Source: Knoxdaviesia capensis (lineage: Eukaryota > Ascomycota > Sordariomycetes > Microascales > Gondwanamycetaceae). Taken from it: a stretch of DNA of 64,000 nt. Below are positions 12,524-22,406 of this stretch, in pieces. The stretch covers positions 1,239,825 through 1,303,824 of the forward strand of contig LNGK01000010.1 of assembly GCA_001510575.1 (NCBI GenBank), in the 5' to 3' direction. A program made the position numbers and the translations under genes. The first letter of the stretch is position 1. Each line of letters starts with the position of its first letter. Below the pieces are notes generated by a model that was given only the letters and a program-made list of their open reading frames with translations, had not been told where the DNA came from and searched no databases.

Positions 12524-13713
12524 GGATCTGTCGTGTGGCTGGGATGTGAGAGGGGGGTGTGTGTGTGTGTGTAGTGTGTTGTAGTGTCGATCGAGCCGCA
12601 GCTGGGGCCGGAGATGGGGACCGGCTCACGGGCGTTCCCAGGCGCTTAGACTCGGCGCTCTCCGGGACCGGTCGGGGCTGGCGGCGGAACGGAAGTGTGA
12701 AGTCTGCCGAGTATCGTAGGTGGATGACCAGCAACAGCCGATGAAGCCAGCTCTCAAGGATCTGCTTTTGTCTCCTTGTATATGCTCTGCAGCTATTCCA
12801 ACCCTTGAGAAGATAGTTGGTTGGTTAGAGAGAGAGAGAGAACGAGTTCCGATGTCCCCAAAAGACCACATCGCCGCTCCAACATCTCCTCGCACACGAT
12901 TCCGCGTAAAACAGCCCCAGTAAAAAAAACACATATAGCGACCCAGCTATAAAGTTGACTCGGTTCATTGGGGGTCTTGGCACAGGTCTGATCACAGGCC
13001 GCGCCCCCGGCGTTGGATGTCTCGTTTGGGTGGCTCTATTTATAGGGGGAGGCACACACACACACACACCTGGAGAAAGCGGCAGTTTAGCCGGATTATC
13101 CAGGTTTTCGAGACACTCTGTTATCTCTGATTTCTGGACGAACATGTGCCTCTTTTCCGTCATTGTGTGTGCATTTCGCGGGAGACGGTGGCCTTGTGTC
13201 ACGGCTGGCTGACAGTCACACGGGGGTTAAACCCTAACCACCGGTGACTATCACCGCCAGCCTCTCAGGCCACAGTTGCCTTCTCTCAGACTTGGGGCTC
13301 TGACCACTGTAGACTTGCAAAAGGAAAAAAAAGAAAAAAAAACCCCCCAGGTCCTGTAGATACGCTTCTCCCAGGTAATTGGCCACAGATATGCCACTTT
13401 ACCCCAAAGGCTCTAATTCACCCGGTATGGCCCGGAATCTCACTATCCGGCTGCTATACAAGCCACTTTGCAAAAACCAAAAATTGAAAAGGACGGGCCA
13501 CGTTTGATATACGCAAAATGCTGTGCGGATGTTCCTCTTCTCTCCCGCCATGATGCCACCGCTGTTTCTGGCAGTCATCCTTGACATCAGCAAGCCGCCC
13601 AGCAGCTAACATCGACACCCGCACGCACCTTGGCTTCGTTCCCCCAGTGAGCTCCGGCCACACATCCACACCAGCTCGCGATCCGAAATGCCCGATCCCA
13701 TCTACCACCCAAC
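12524..13713. promoter_or_regulatory. Shared divergent promoter region of the two mannosidase genes
   Basis: This 1.19 kb segment lies between the GH92 start (minus) and the GH125 start (plus). Visible elements are TATA-like GCTATAAAG near 12945 and CTATTTATAG near 13027, a CA repeat around 13052-13070, and AACCCTAA at 13230-13237. No gene lies between the two starts, so this region must hold both promoters. Which element serves which gene cannot be told from sequence. Confidence 0.5.
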
Positions 13714-13717
13714 ATGA
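13688..13717 (+). promoter_or_regulatory. Nine-codon uORF whose stop overlaps the GH125 start
   Basis: An ATG at 13688 opens a 9-codon frame whose TGA (13715-13717) overlaps the GH125 ATG (13714-13716) as ATGA. If the transcript begins upstream of 13688, ribosomes terminating on the uORF would stop exactly at the main start codon. This assumes no unseen 5'UTR intron. Confidence 0.45.
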
Positions 13718-15633
13718 TCCCGCGCGCCGCCGCCGCCGCCGCCACCCGGCTCCTCGCCGTGCTCGCCCCGGCCGTCGGGGCCTCCGCCGCGCCCAGCGCC
13801 CGCCAGCTGCCGCCGCCGGCGGCCGACGACCCCGCCGTCCCGCGCTGCCCGCACTACGCGTCCTGGGCGTCCGCCCCGCACGACCCCGCTTCGCCCGGCA
13901 CCTTCGCGCTGCCGTACATGCGCCCCGCCCCCGCATGCCGCACCTTCCACGCCCCGGAGGTCGAGCGCGTGGTCGCCGACATGCGCGCCCACGTGGCCGA
14001 CCCGGACCTGTTCCGCCTCTTCGAGAACGCCTTCCCCAACACCCTGGACACCACCGTGCTGTGGCGCGGCGCCGCCGCCGACGACCCCGCCGAGGAGCTG
14101 GCCTTCATCGTCACCGGCGACATCACCGCCATGTGGCTGCGCGACAGCGCAAACCAGCTGCACAGCTACGTGCCGCTGCTCGCGCCCTCCGCCGCGCCGC
14201 ACTCGCTCGCCGCGCTGTTCCGCGGCGCCCTCAACCTGCAGGCGCGCTACATCCGCGCCGCGCCGTTCTGCAACGCCTTCCAGCCGCCGCCCGAGGCTGC
14301 CCAGCCCACGTCGCGCGGCGGCGCCGATCTGCTCCCGCAGCGCAACACGTGGGCCATGAACGACCTGGTGATCCCGCGGCCAGACACGCGCGCCGTCGTG
14401 TTCGAGTGCAAGTACGAGCTCGACTCGCTGGCCGCCTTCCTGCAGCTCTCGGCCGACTACTTCCGCGCCACCGGCGACATGGCGTTCTTCCGCCGGCAGG
14501 GCCCCGCCGCCGACCGCAGCTGGGCGGCCACCGTCGCCACCATCCTGAACACCACCGCCGCGCTGCGCACGCCGACGTACGCGTCGGACGGCTCGCTCAA
14601 CGCCGCCCCGTTCACCTTCGAGCGCACGGCAGCCACGGCCTCCGAGACCACGTCGAACCGGGGCACTGGCGCCCCCGTGCGCGCCGGAACCGGGCTCGTG
14701 CGCTCGTGGTTCCGCCCGTCCGACGACTCGTGCATCTTCCAGCTGTTGGTGCCGGCGAACATGATGCTCGCTGCCGCGCTCGACGCGTGTGCGTACATCG
14801 CCGACGAGATCGACGTAGCCCTCGCCGCGTCGATGCGCGGCTTCGCCGAGTCGGTGCGCGCCGGCATCGAGCGCTACGGCAAGGTGCACCATGCGCTGTT
14901 TGGCGAGGTGTACGCGTACGAAGTCGACGGGTACGGCAGCCACAACATGATGGACGACGCAAACCTGCCCAGCCTGCTCAGCGCGCCGCTGCTCGGCTTC
15001 CTCAACGCCTCTGACCCGGTCTACCAGAACACCCGCCGCTTCATCCTCAGCCCCGAGAACCCGTACTTCATGTACGGCCCCGCCCTCAACGCCACCGGCG
15101 GCCCGCACGTCGGCCCCGGCATGGCTTGGCCCATGGGCCTGATCGTCAGCCTGCTGACCTCCGACGACGACGCCGAGATTGTCTCTGGTCTGTACCAGCT
15201 GCTGTCGTCGACCGGCGGCTTGGGCCTCATCCACGAGGCTGTAAACACAAATAACCCGAGACGATGGACTAGGCAGTGGTAAGTGGTTTTTTTAACTTGG
15301 ATGGTGATGGGTTTTCGGGTTGGTGATGATAGTGAGCACTTCACACAATTCACAAAAAAGAAAAGGGGGGAAGAGATACATAAAAGCCATGATTCATTTC
15401 ATTAAGATCTCGAGAAAAAAAACTCCTACTCTAAACAGCTAAGAAAGAGACACCCGCTCGAAGATAGGAAAGCTAATATTTCTCCGTTCCCAACCAGGTT
15501 CTCGTGGGCAAACGGGCTCTTCGGCCAACTGATTCTCGACCTATACCAGCGGAAACCGCATATTCTGAGAATGAGCTTCCAGGACTATCCGGCCCGGGGA
15601 GCCGGAGACTCCGTACTCGGAGCGCAAGGATGA
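13714..15633 (+). CDS. GH125 family exo-alpha-1,6-mannosidase, two exons
   Basis: GH125 (formerly DUF1237) enzymes are inverting exo-alpha-1,6-mannosidases. Exons are 13714-15278 and 15498-15633, joined across a 219-bp intron (donor GTAAGT, acceptor CAACCAG) to give 566 aa. The split Trp codon restores the conserved end of the catalytic domain, RQW-FSWANGLFGQLILDL. Without this exon the protein would stop before its last helix. Residues 1-25 are Ala-rich and hydrophobic and look like a signal peptide. The strong family signature TGDITAMWLRDSANQ lies at 134-148. Other conserved blocks are WAMNDLVIP and the N-x-MMDDANLPSLLSAP region near 410. Codons are extremely GC-rich at the third position. 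It is divergent from the GH92 gene and convergent with HUL5. The short uORF ending on this ATG supports the start but is not proof of it. Confidence 0.94.
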
Positions 15634-16020
15634 GGGAGCGGAGAGACGGAGGAACGGACAGAGAGATGGGTGGAAGATAAAGAGGGGGAGAGGGAAGATA
15701 CATGTAGATAGCGAGAGAGGGTATGTGAAATGCAAGAGAGTGGGAAGGAGAAGAAGCCACATCTCAGGGGGACGGGAATACACACAGTCTGAACGTGGAT
15801 GGGGAGATCACCAAGACACCAAGCCATTATGCTGGGCATCTGATATGTGAGGAAGAAAAGGGGTAATCGAGACAGCCTCATGTATCAGGAGAAGGTTGCT
15901 TCCAGAAGGGCGGGAGAAGTGCAGCCCGAAAACAACAACACGTCTAGCAAGCCATGATGAAGAGGCAAGTAACGCACAAACACACAATATCTCGACAGAG
16001 ATGCACACACGCAACTCTGT
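15634..16020. other. Convergent 3' intergenic region, GH125 / HUL5
   Basis: 387 bp of GA-rich sequence separates the GH125 stop from the HUL5 stop. Both 3' UTRs must fall here and may overlap. I see no gene or clear structure. Confidence 0.5.
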
Positions 16021-19000
16021 CTAGCTTAGGTCAAATCCGGCACCCGACTGGATCGCAAACAGCAGCTTCTCGCGCAGCTTCTCCTCGGTGGTGTACCGCG
16101 GCAGCTTGAGCAAATTGACGCACGTGCTCGCACTCGGCAACCGCTCCTCGTCGGTGCCGCCGTCGCGGATGCTGAAGTGCGGGGCCAGCTTCGAGAACCC
16201 GAGCAGCGGCGCCCGCGGAACCGACGTCACGTACTTGAGCACCAGCCCGCGCGACTCGGCATCCAGCGACTCCATGACTTTCCAGAACAGCTGCACGGTG
16301 GGGTGCTCCTCGCCGTCGTCGCCAATCACGTACAGCCCGCCGTACACCGTGTTGCGCCGCAGGTCGTCAATGTCAATGTTCGCCGCCACGTCGCCGCTAA
16401 CAAGCCGCTGCAGCTCCGACTGGTTGAACATCGACAGCCAGCTCGGCGGGATGATCGACCACAGGCCGCGAAGGAACGCTGCCGTCACCGCCGCCGGCTG
16501 GTGGATCAGCCGGTGGCGCGCAAAGTACGAGATGTACAGCAGCCGGTTCTCGTTCGTCACCGGAATCTTCGCGCCGTCGTTCATCAGCTTGCGCGTCAGC
16601 ACCATTGGCTTTTCTTGCGGGTACGTTGCTTCGTCGTCAATCGTGAAATCCAGCCCGGCCAGCGAAGAGTCGGCCTCATTCTTCAGCTTGACCAGGCCCT
16701 GGTACGTGTCCTCGTCCATGTCACGCAGATCGTTGATCGTTCCGCCATACGCCCCGCCCTGGCCCTTCTCTGGCTTGGTCCACTTGAGGAGGAAGAACGG
16801 CGCAAACGAGATGTCCAGGAGAATCCCCTCGTACATGCACTTACCAATGATGCGCCCCAGGAACTCGTGCATGTTGAGAAGATTCACCCGTTCCTTGGCA
16901 AACCGTTCGCTCTTGGTCGGATCGGAAACCTTGCGCAGACGTTCCGTCAGGTACAGATACTGCGCTGGGTTCGGGTAAAAGCAGTTATCTTGGTTGTGGG
17001 CGAACCAGCCGTACTCGGCCAACACTTCCGTAGCCGACGAGTACAGGAACTCCTTGGTGACACCACCGCCGTCTATACCGGCCTCGATGTTGCCAAACTG
17101 GTCAACAAACGTAATCGAGATGGGCTCCTTCAGGCCGTCTCCCAGGTCCCAGAATCTCTTGAACGAGTCCGCAAACACGTTACCCCGACGGACTTGAGCT
17201 TCGTGTCGTGCCAGCGCACGCAGGTGGTTGATATTGGACTCGTTGGCCGAGGTCATCCAAAGTCTCCACGTGTCTGGATCGACGTGTCCGCTCCGGCGCC
17301 GAATCTTGTCCAGATGAATGAACTGATGGAAGATCTGCACTCGCGTGGTAAACGGGATCACGAAGGGCATGTTCTGGAGAATCTCCAGCTTCGGGCCCAC
17401 TAGCGCGCGCATGTTCTTGCGCTGCATTCGGCGTCTTGCCGCCTCCCGATCCCCGTGCCCCTGAGTGTGCGCGTCATCGGTGCTGTCGTCGGAATCGTTG
17501 CCCGCATCGACCATTTCGATGTCGTCGTCTTCACTATCGCCGGGCTCCGTGGCACGTCGTTCTTGTTCAATGACAACGTCGTTGATAAATCCGGTCATGT
17601 CGAACTTGGACACCATAAGCCAGTGATCCTCGGGGAAGAATCGGCGTCGGGAGTCTCGCTCGTAAATCATCTTGAGACTAGATGTGATGGTGTGCTTGAA
17701 GGCAGAAAAATCAAGTCGTGACGAAACTTCGGCTCTCTTCTCTGCGTGTGCATGGCGCGAGCTACTGGAATTTGCCGGCGCAACGAGTATGGTGGACCGA
17801 CTGGAGGATGACCGTCTCGGCGTGAGTTCTGGCCGAGACGAGGTGACTTCAGCAGTAGCGTCTGCCAGATCCGCCATCTTTTGAGAAATCTCGCCGCTGT
17901 TGTAGTAAAGGGGGAACGACAAGTTGCGCAGAAAGAGAGAAAACGGCTTCATCTGCGCCAGCGACAGATTGCAGCCATGTAGTCGAGGCTGGCTGATTGG
18001 GCGTGTCAGATCTAGCTCTGACGGTTTGAGGCTGGCGAAGAAGTCTTCGTCGTCGGTGAGCCGTAGAACAAAAGTGTACATGCTCAGAGATAGTAGGATA
18101 ATGCGCCATTCGTTTTCCTGTCGCACCGACAGAGGGCTCTCGTTGCGAGAACCTAGATACTTCATAATCATGGTCAATGTGTCGGCGTTCGGCCTGACAC
18201 CTTCACGGAACACTGAAGTTTGGAACACCATGGCGAGCAAAAACTGAATCAACGGGACTTCCCGGCCGTTCATCTGGGTATCGCTGAGGAACAGTCGAAG
18301 GAGAATATCGTCTCGGCTTTCGGGGAAGCACTGGAAGAGAGTAAGAAGATATCCAGCAAGGATACTGCTTCGGGCCATGATATCGCTTGAATTGGCATTC
18401 CTGGAAGAGAGGGGAAAATAGTTAGGTTAGTGATGCCAAAACTTCAACAGCTAGTAAGAAAGGCCACCTCAAGTACTCACGCAGTGAGGCCTCTCGCAAT
18501 GAAGGAAATGTCTTCCCGGCTCGTGAGAAGCTGCAGCTGGTCGACGATAAAGTCCGGGAGATAGTCGGTCCGCGTATCGTCCTCCTTTTTCGGGCCGTAT
18601 CGCATGCGGCGCCGGATCGACTGGTTGAGGTTGCCTAGTTGGAGATGGAGACAATGGAGGAACTCGGAGTTGCCAATTCCTGCACCAGCCATGTGGTTGA
18701 TCTGAATGAAATATGCCAGGAGCCACAGCGGTGCCTCGGCATCGAGAGAAACGAGCTGTGGCAGCTGTTCGGAGTAGCATTCGACAAGAACCGAGTTCAG
18801 CTGGGCAATGTCGAGAGTGTTGCGGTTAATGAAGTCGGGCAGATCGGGGAGTCTCATGCTTGGCAGAAGACCAAAAACAAACGCGTGGTACAGGCTTCGT
18901 TGGGGACGTCCTGGAGATAGAAAAGAAGAGTACAGTATGTTAGTCGAGAAACAGACACGGACAGATCAAGATGCAGACATACCTTTATGAGTTTCGGGGT

Positions 19001-19691
19001 CCAGTTGGGTTTCAAGATAGCTCCAGGCCAGTGTCTTCAGCTCATCACTCGGGTTTGGGGAGTTGGTTAACATGGCAAGGCTGGAGAATAGTGATTCTAT
19101 CGCCGACGCCGGAAGGTCTTGGCCCGAGAGCTCGATCTTGCGAAGGATGGTAAGGAAGGTGATTGAAGCTTCAACGTTCCAGTAGCGGCTGGAGGTGTTG
19201 GCGAGGGTCTGCATATGTAGGGCGCGCACAATCACATGGGCAAAGACCGACATTCGCGGGGAGGGGACGATGAGTTCGGTCATATCATCGTTGTCGAGAT
19301 CCTCGCAGAGCAGACGCAGACGGGCGAAATCCGCCGAGGTCGGCTGGAAGAAGAAGGTGGCCAGGACAATGGCGAGGTGGACATCGTGGTCCTCGAAGGT
19401 GGTATCGGGCGGGAGGTGGGTGTAGATGGCGTCAAACCAGCCGCGGAGCCAGTTTCGGAAATACTGTCGGGCAGCATGGCCTCGCCAAACCCGTTGAAGC
19501 GTCTTAGCCGCCTCGAGCCGGCGCTTGTCGAGCAGACGTCGCTGCCGTTGTTCGTTGGCACGCCCAATAGTCTGGGCAGTTCCGAAACCGGAGGCCGGAG
19601 CCCATGCCGAGAGGAACGGGTTGGCCGATTGGCCGCTCAGGTTGACATTCCGCGGTCGGCGGGATGACCCGGTAAATGTGGGCTGGATCAT
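16021..19691 (-). CDS. HUL5: HECT-type E3/E4 ubiquitin ligase, HUL5/UBE3C family
   Basis: HUL5 is a proteasome-associated ubiquitin-chain elongation ligase that acts on partly degraded and misfolded proteins. Exons are 19691-18983, 18910-18481 and 18400-16021, giving 1172 aa. Introns are 72 and 80 bp with donors GTATGT and GTGAGT, and all phases match. The N-terminus MIQPTFTGSSRRPRNVNLSG is the fungal family start. An IQ-type motif follows at about 65-78 (LQRVWRGHAARQYF). A long helical middle region precedes an acidic segment (EPGDSEDDDIEMVD), and the HECT domain fills roughly the last 390 residues. The catalytic Cys is in SASTCVNLLKLP at 1140, and the protein ends in GFDLS. An in-frame ATG 24 bp upstream (19715) would add eight residues (MGAGSWYT); I prefer the inner ATG because it matches the family. 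Third-position GC is clearly lower than in the mannosidase genes next door. Confidence 0.95.
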
Positions 19692-21850
19692 GGTGTACCA
19701 GGAACCAGCCCCCACGGCCAGAAGAGTGAATTACGTGGAAAACAGTAGATGAGAGGGGGAGAGATGGATTGAGAACAAAGAACCAAGGAAAGCTGAGAGA
19801 TGAAAGAGAGAGGAAAGTAGAAAGAGGAATATACAGGCAAGGGTAGAGAAAGAGGGAGTATAGTATAGAGAGAGGTTCTAACGATGATTAACACACACAC
19901 GAAATTATATTTGAGTAGATCTAGAAGAGAAAGAAGGGAGATGTAAAGAGAGGGCTAAATAACGTCTATAAGGGTGGAAAAAGGGAAAGTGCAGAAATAG
20001 TGACGGTGATATGCTGTCTGAAGCTAAAGAGGAAAAAAGTGAAGCTGTAATGGAAACGGATTCAGTAATGGTGATGCAGAACAAGGCAGATGAGGAAAAA
20101 GGGGAAGAGCGTTAATAATGCAGAAGAAAGGGACACGAAGGTGAAAGTGAGAAAGCGGAAGCTTCTAGCACTTCTCTGAAAAATGGTGATGCTGTCTTTG
20201 TTGCCTGACAAAGCGTGTTTTTTTAAGTTGTTAGTAATTCGTTGATGGAAAAAAGGCAGTGGCGGCTTGAAGATTGGAAGGTGCAAAGGTGGAGGGGGGA
20301 ATTTGGGCAGCTGCGATCCAGGATTATCATTTTGGGGGGCTCCTGCCTGTTTTCCTAGAGATTCAACTAGCCCACATTTGGGTGATAAGATGGCGATAGG
20401 CGATAAGCGGGCTATCTTATCAGTGCCAGTTGGTTTAGGGTTAGGGCTGGTTCAATGCTGGGATCACAGCAGAGAGTTAATCTCCAAGATAAGCGACAGT
20501 GTGTGTATAGTATGTCCTGGTTTCAAAGACACCAAGAGTATCACATACCCCCCTACTCCAAGAACTTTTGTATGAACTACCTGTGTTAACCTGAGATTAA
20601 GCAGAAAGACCAAATTACGGTCTAGAGGTGCCAAGGTGGGGGAGACGAAAAAACACAAAGCCCACCATGCCACAAAGCACATTCCTTCATATATCCTGGC
20701 AGCTGGCCTAAATACATGCAAGGGAGAGGGCTTGGACAGGTAAAAGAACCCATGCAGCTACATAATGGATCCAACTTACAACACATCATCTCACAGCACA
20801 TACTATCACCCCTCACCGCTGTATCGTGGTTTATCATGTGCCCCAGCCAGGACAAAGGCTTCTCTGTAGCCCTAATCAACCCTAGTAATACTAGATAGTA
20901 AGGTAAATGCCTTTATCTCTCCCTAGATCCTCTCCTCTTTATAATAAATTACATATGAGTGAAGGTTCTTGTATCCTTAGTGGTATTATTCGGTGAGGTT
21001 GAGGAGTGCAGACACCTGAGGAGGTATAGGGCTAAATGTACTTTTAGGATAGACAGCCATACAAAAGGTACTTGGCCAACTCCAGCCAATAGGATGCTTC
21101 ACCACACAAAAAATTACTGGCCCAGGAAAAATTCAAGTGTCCTCACAAACAGAATTTCCAATAGACAAGTATAGGGTACGTTAAGAAACATAGTAAAACA
21201 ATACTAGAACTAAGTAACTAGAACACTAACCCCAAACACACCTTAAATTTCTGGACTAAAGAAAAAAAATTAGTGGACATGAAAAAAAAAAAAAGTTAAA
21301 ACACATACAAATCTCATCCTGACGATTCTCTTCTTCTTTCCTTTTTTTTCTTTTTCTTCTTCCCACCTCAAACGAAAAAAAGTTTTATTCTTCCACATCC
21401 TCCTCTATTTCCAAAAAAGGCAAAAAAAATTGAAAAATCGGGTTCCAAGTCCTTATAATAAAGTACGTTGTGATAAACTCGTGCTTTTCTTTTATTACTT
21501 GTGTTCTCGGCCATATTTACGTCTGTCTTTTTTTTCACTGAAAAAAAATCAACAAAAACCCCAAAATCACCCCTTTTCAGAAAATCCAGAAAATCAACAA
21601 ATCCCCCTCTCTACGTTTTCCTTTATTTTTGGTATCGGCAAATCTCGACTCTCCTCTCAACCTTCTTCTATTTCTCCTGCGTTCCTATCTTTCGAAAAAA
21701 AACGCCTTCCTTTTTTCCTCCTACAACCACCTTTCTCCTCACGACACCGATATCCTTTTATCACCGTCGTAACCCCCCCCCCTCTATCTGCTTCCTTCAT
21801 AAGCAGGTATTCCGATATTCTTTTTTAATTCGTTTAAGAAAATTCTAAAA
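19692..21850. other. HUL5-PAB1 divergent intergenic region
   Basis: This contains the HUL5 promoter (GA-rich, 19740-19960), a (TTAGGG)2 site at 20435-20446, a CpG-depleted island (listed separately) and an A/T-tract-rich stretch from 21240. That last stretch probably includes the first, non-coding PAB1 exon. Oligo-A runs occur at about 21281-21293, 21377-21383 and 21413-21446. No protein-coding gene is seen. Confidence 0.5.
20461..21240. repeat. CpG-depleted island, probable decayed repeat
   Basis: In 720 bp (20521-21240) I count only six CpG dinucleotides, while CpA, TpG and TpA are common. Flanking genes are CpG-rich. There is no long open frame with family similarity. The composition suggests an old insert that decayed by CpG-directed C-to-T change, unlike the CpA-directed decay of the element at 42-43.6 kb. 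I cannot assign a transposon class. Confidence 0.4.
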
Positions 21851-22398
21851 GTAAGTCATACTCTTATTTCATTCATTCACTTCATGTGGTGGATGAAGTT
21901 ATTGCCACTATTGAATGAACTGGTGGACATGCAAGATCTACTGGAGTCATCAAAGAAGCATCAAGTGATGTGGAGAGTCAGTCAAAGAAAATGCACAGTC
22001 AATGAGAATGAAAACAGCAATTGATTATGCACTACCTTTTCTCCTTCAGTCAGAGGCTTGGTCAAACATCTCCATCTATCGTTTGTGAGATTATCTGCTG
22101 GTCTTTGGGCGTGTGGAGTATCTTCTTGCGTGTCTTCTTTCCTTCTGTTTCTCTCACTTTTCTTCCTTGATCTATTCCTCCCTTTTCCAATTTCACTTCT
22201 CCCACCATCACCATCACATCACCACTTTTTCATTTTCAATTCACTTGCCCATTCTTCCAACTTTGAAAACCCCCACCCCTCCAAACCCTCAAAAAACGCC
22301 CTCTGGCAAACCATCATTGATCATGATGTCTTCTCTGCTTCCCAAAATCGCCATGCGGCCGCGCTCGCTTGCTAACTGGATCCTGTATCACCCTTCAG
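21851..22398 (+). other. Probable 5'UTR intron of PAB1 (548 bp)
   Basis: There is a strong donor GTAAGT at 21851. Near the other end lie a branch-site-like GCTAAC around 22371 and a CCCTTCAG acceptor ending at 22398, eight bases before the PAB1 ATG. The PAB1 frame stays open into this region back to an ATG at 22113, so an unspliced or differently spliced transcript could encode a 98-residue N-terminal extension, but that peptide does not resemble PABP. The acceptor is well supported; the donor choice is an inference. Confidence 0.6.
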
Positions 22399-22406
22399 AC
22401 CGAAAA

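Noticed and set aside
22113..22406. 98-residue N-terminal extension of PAB1
   Set aside because: The stretch contains a branch site and acceptor just before the family-typical start and reads as translated pyrimidine-rich intron.
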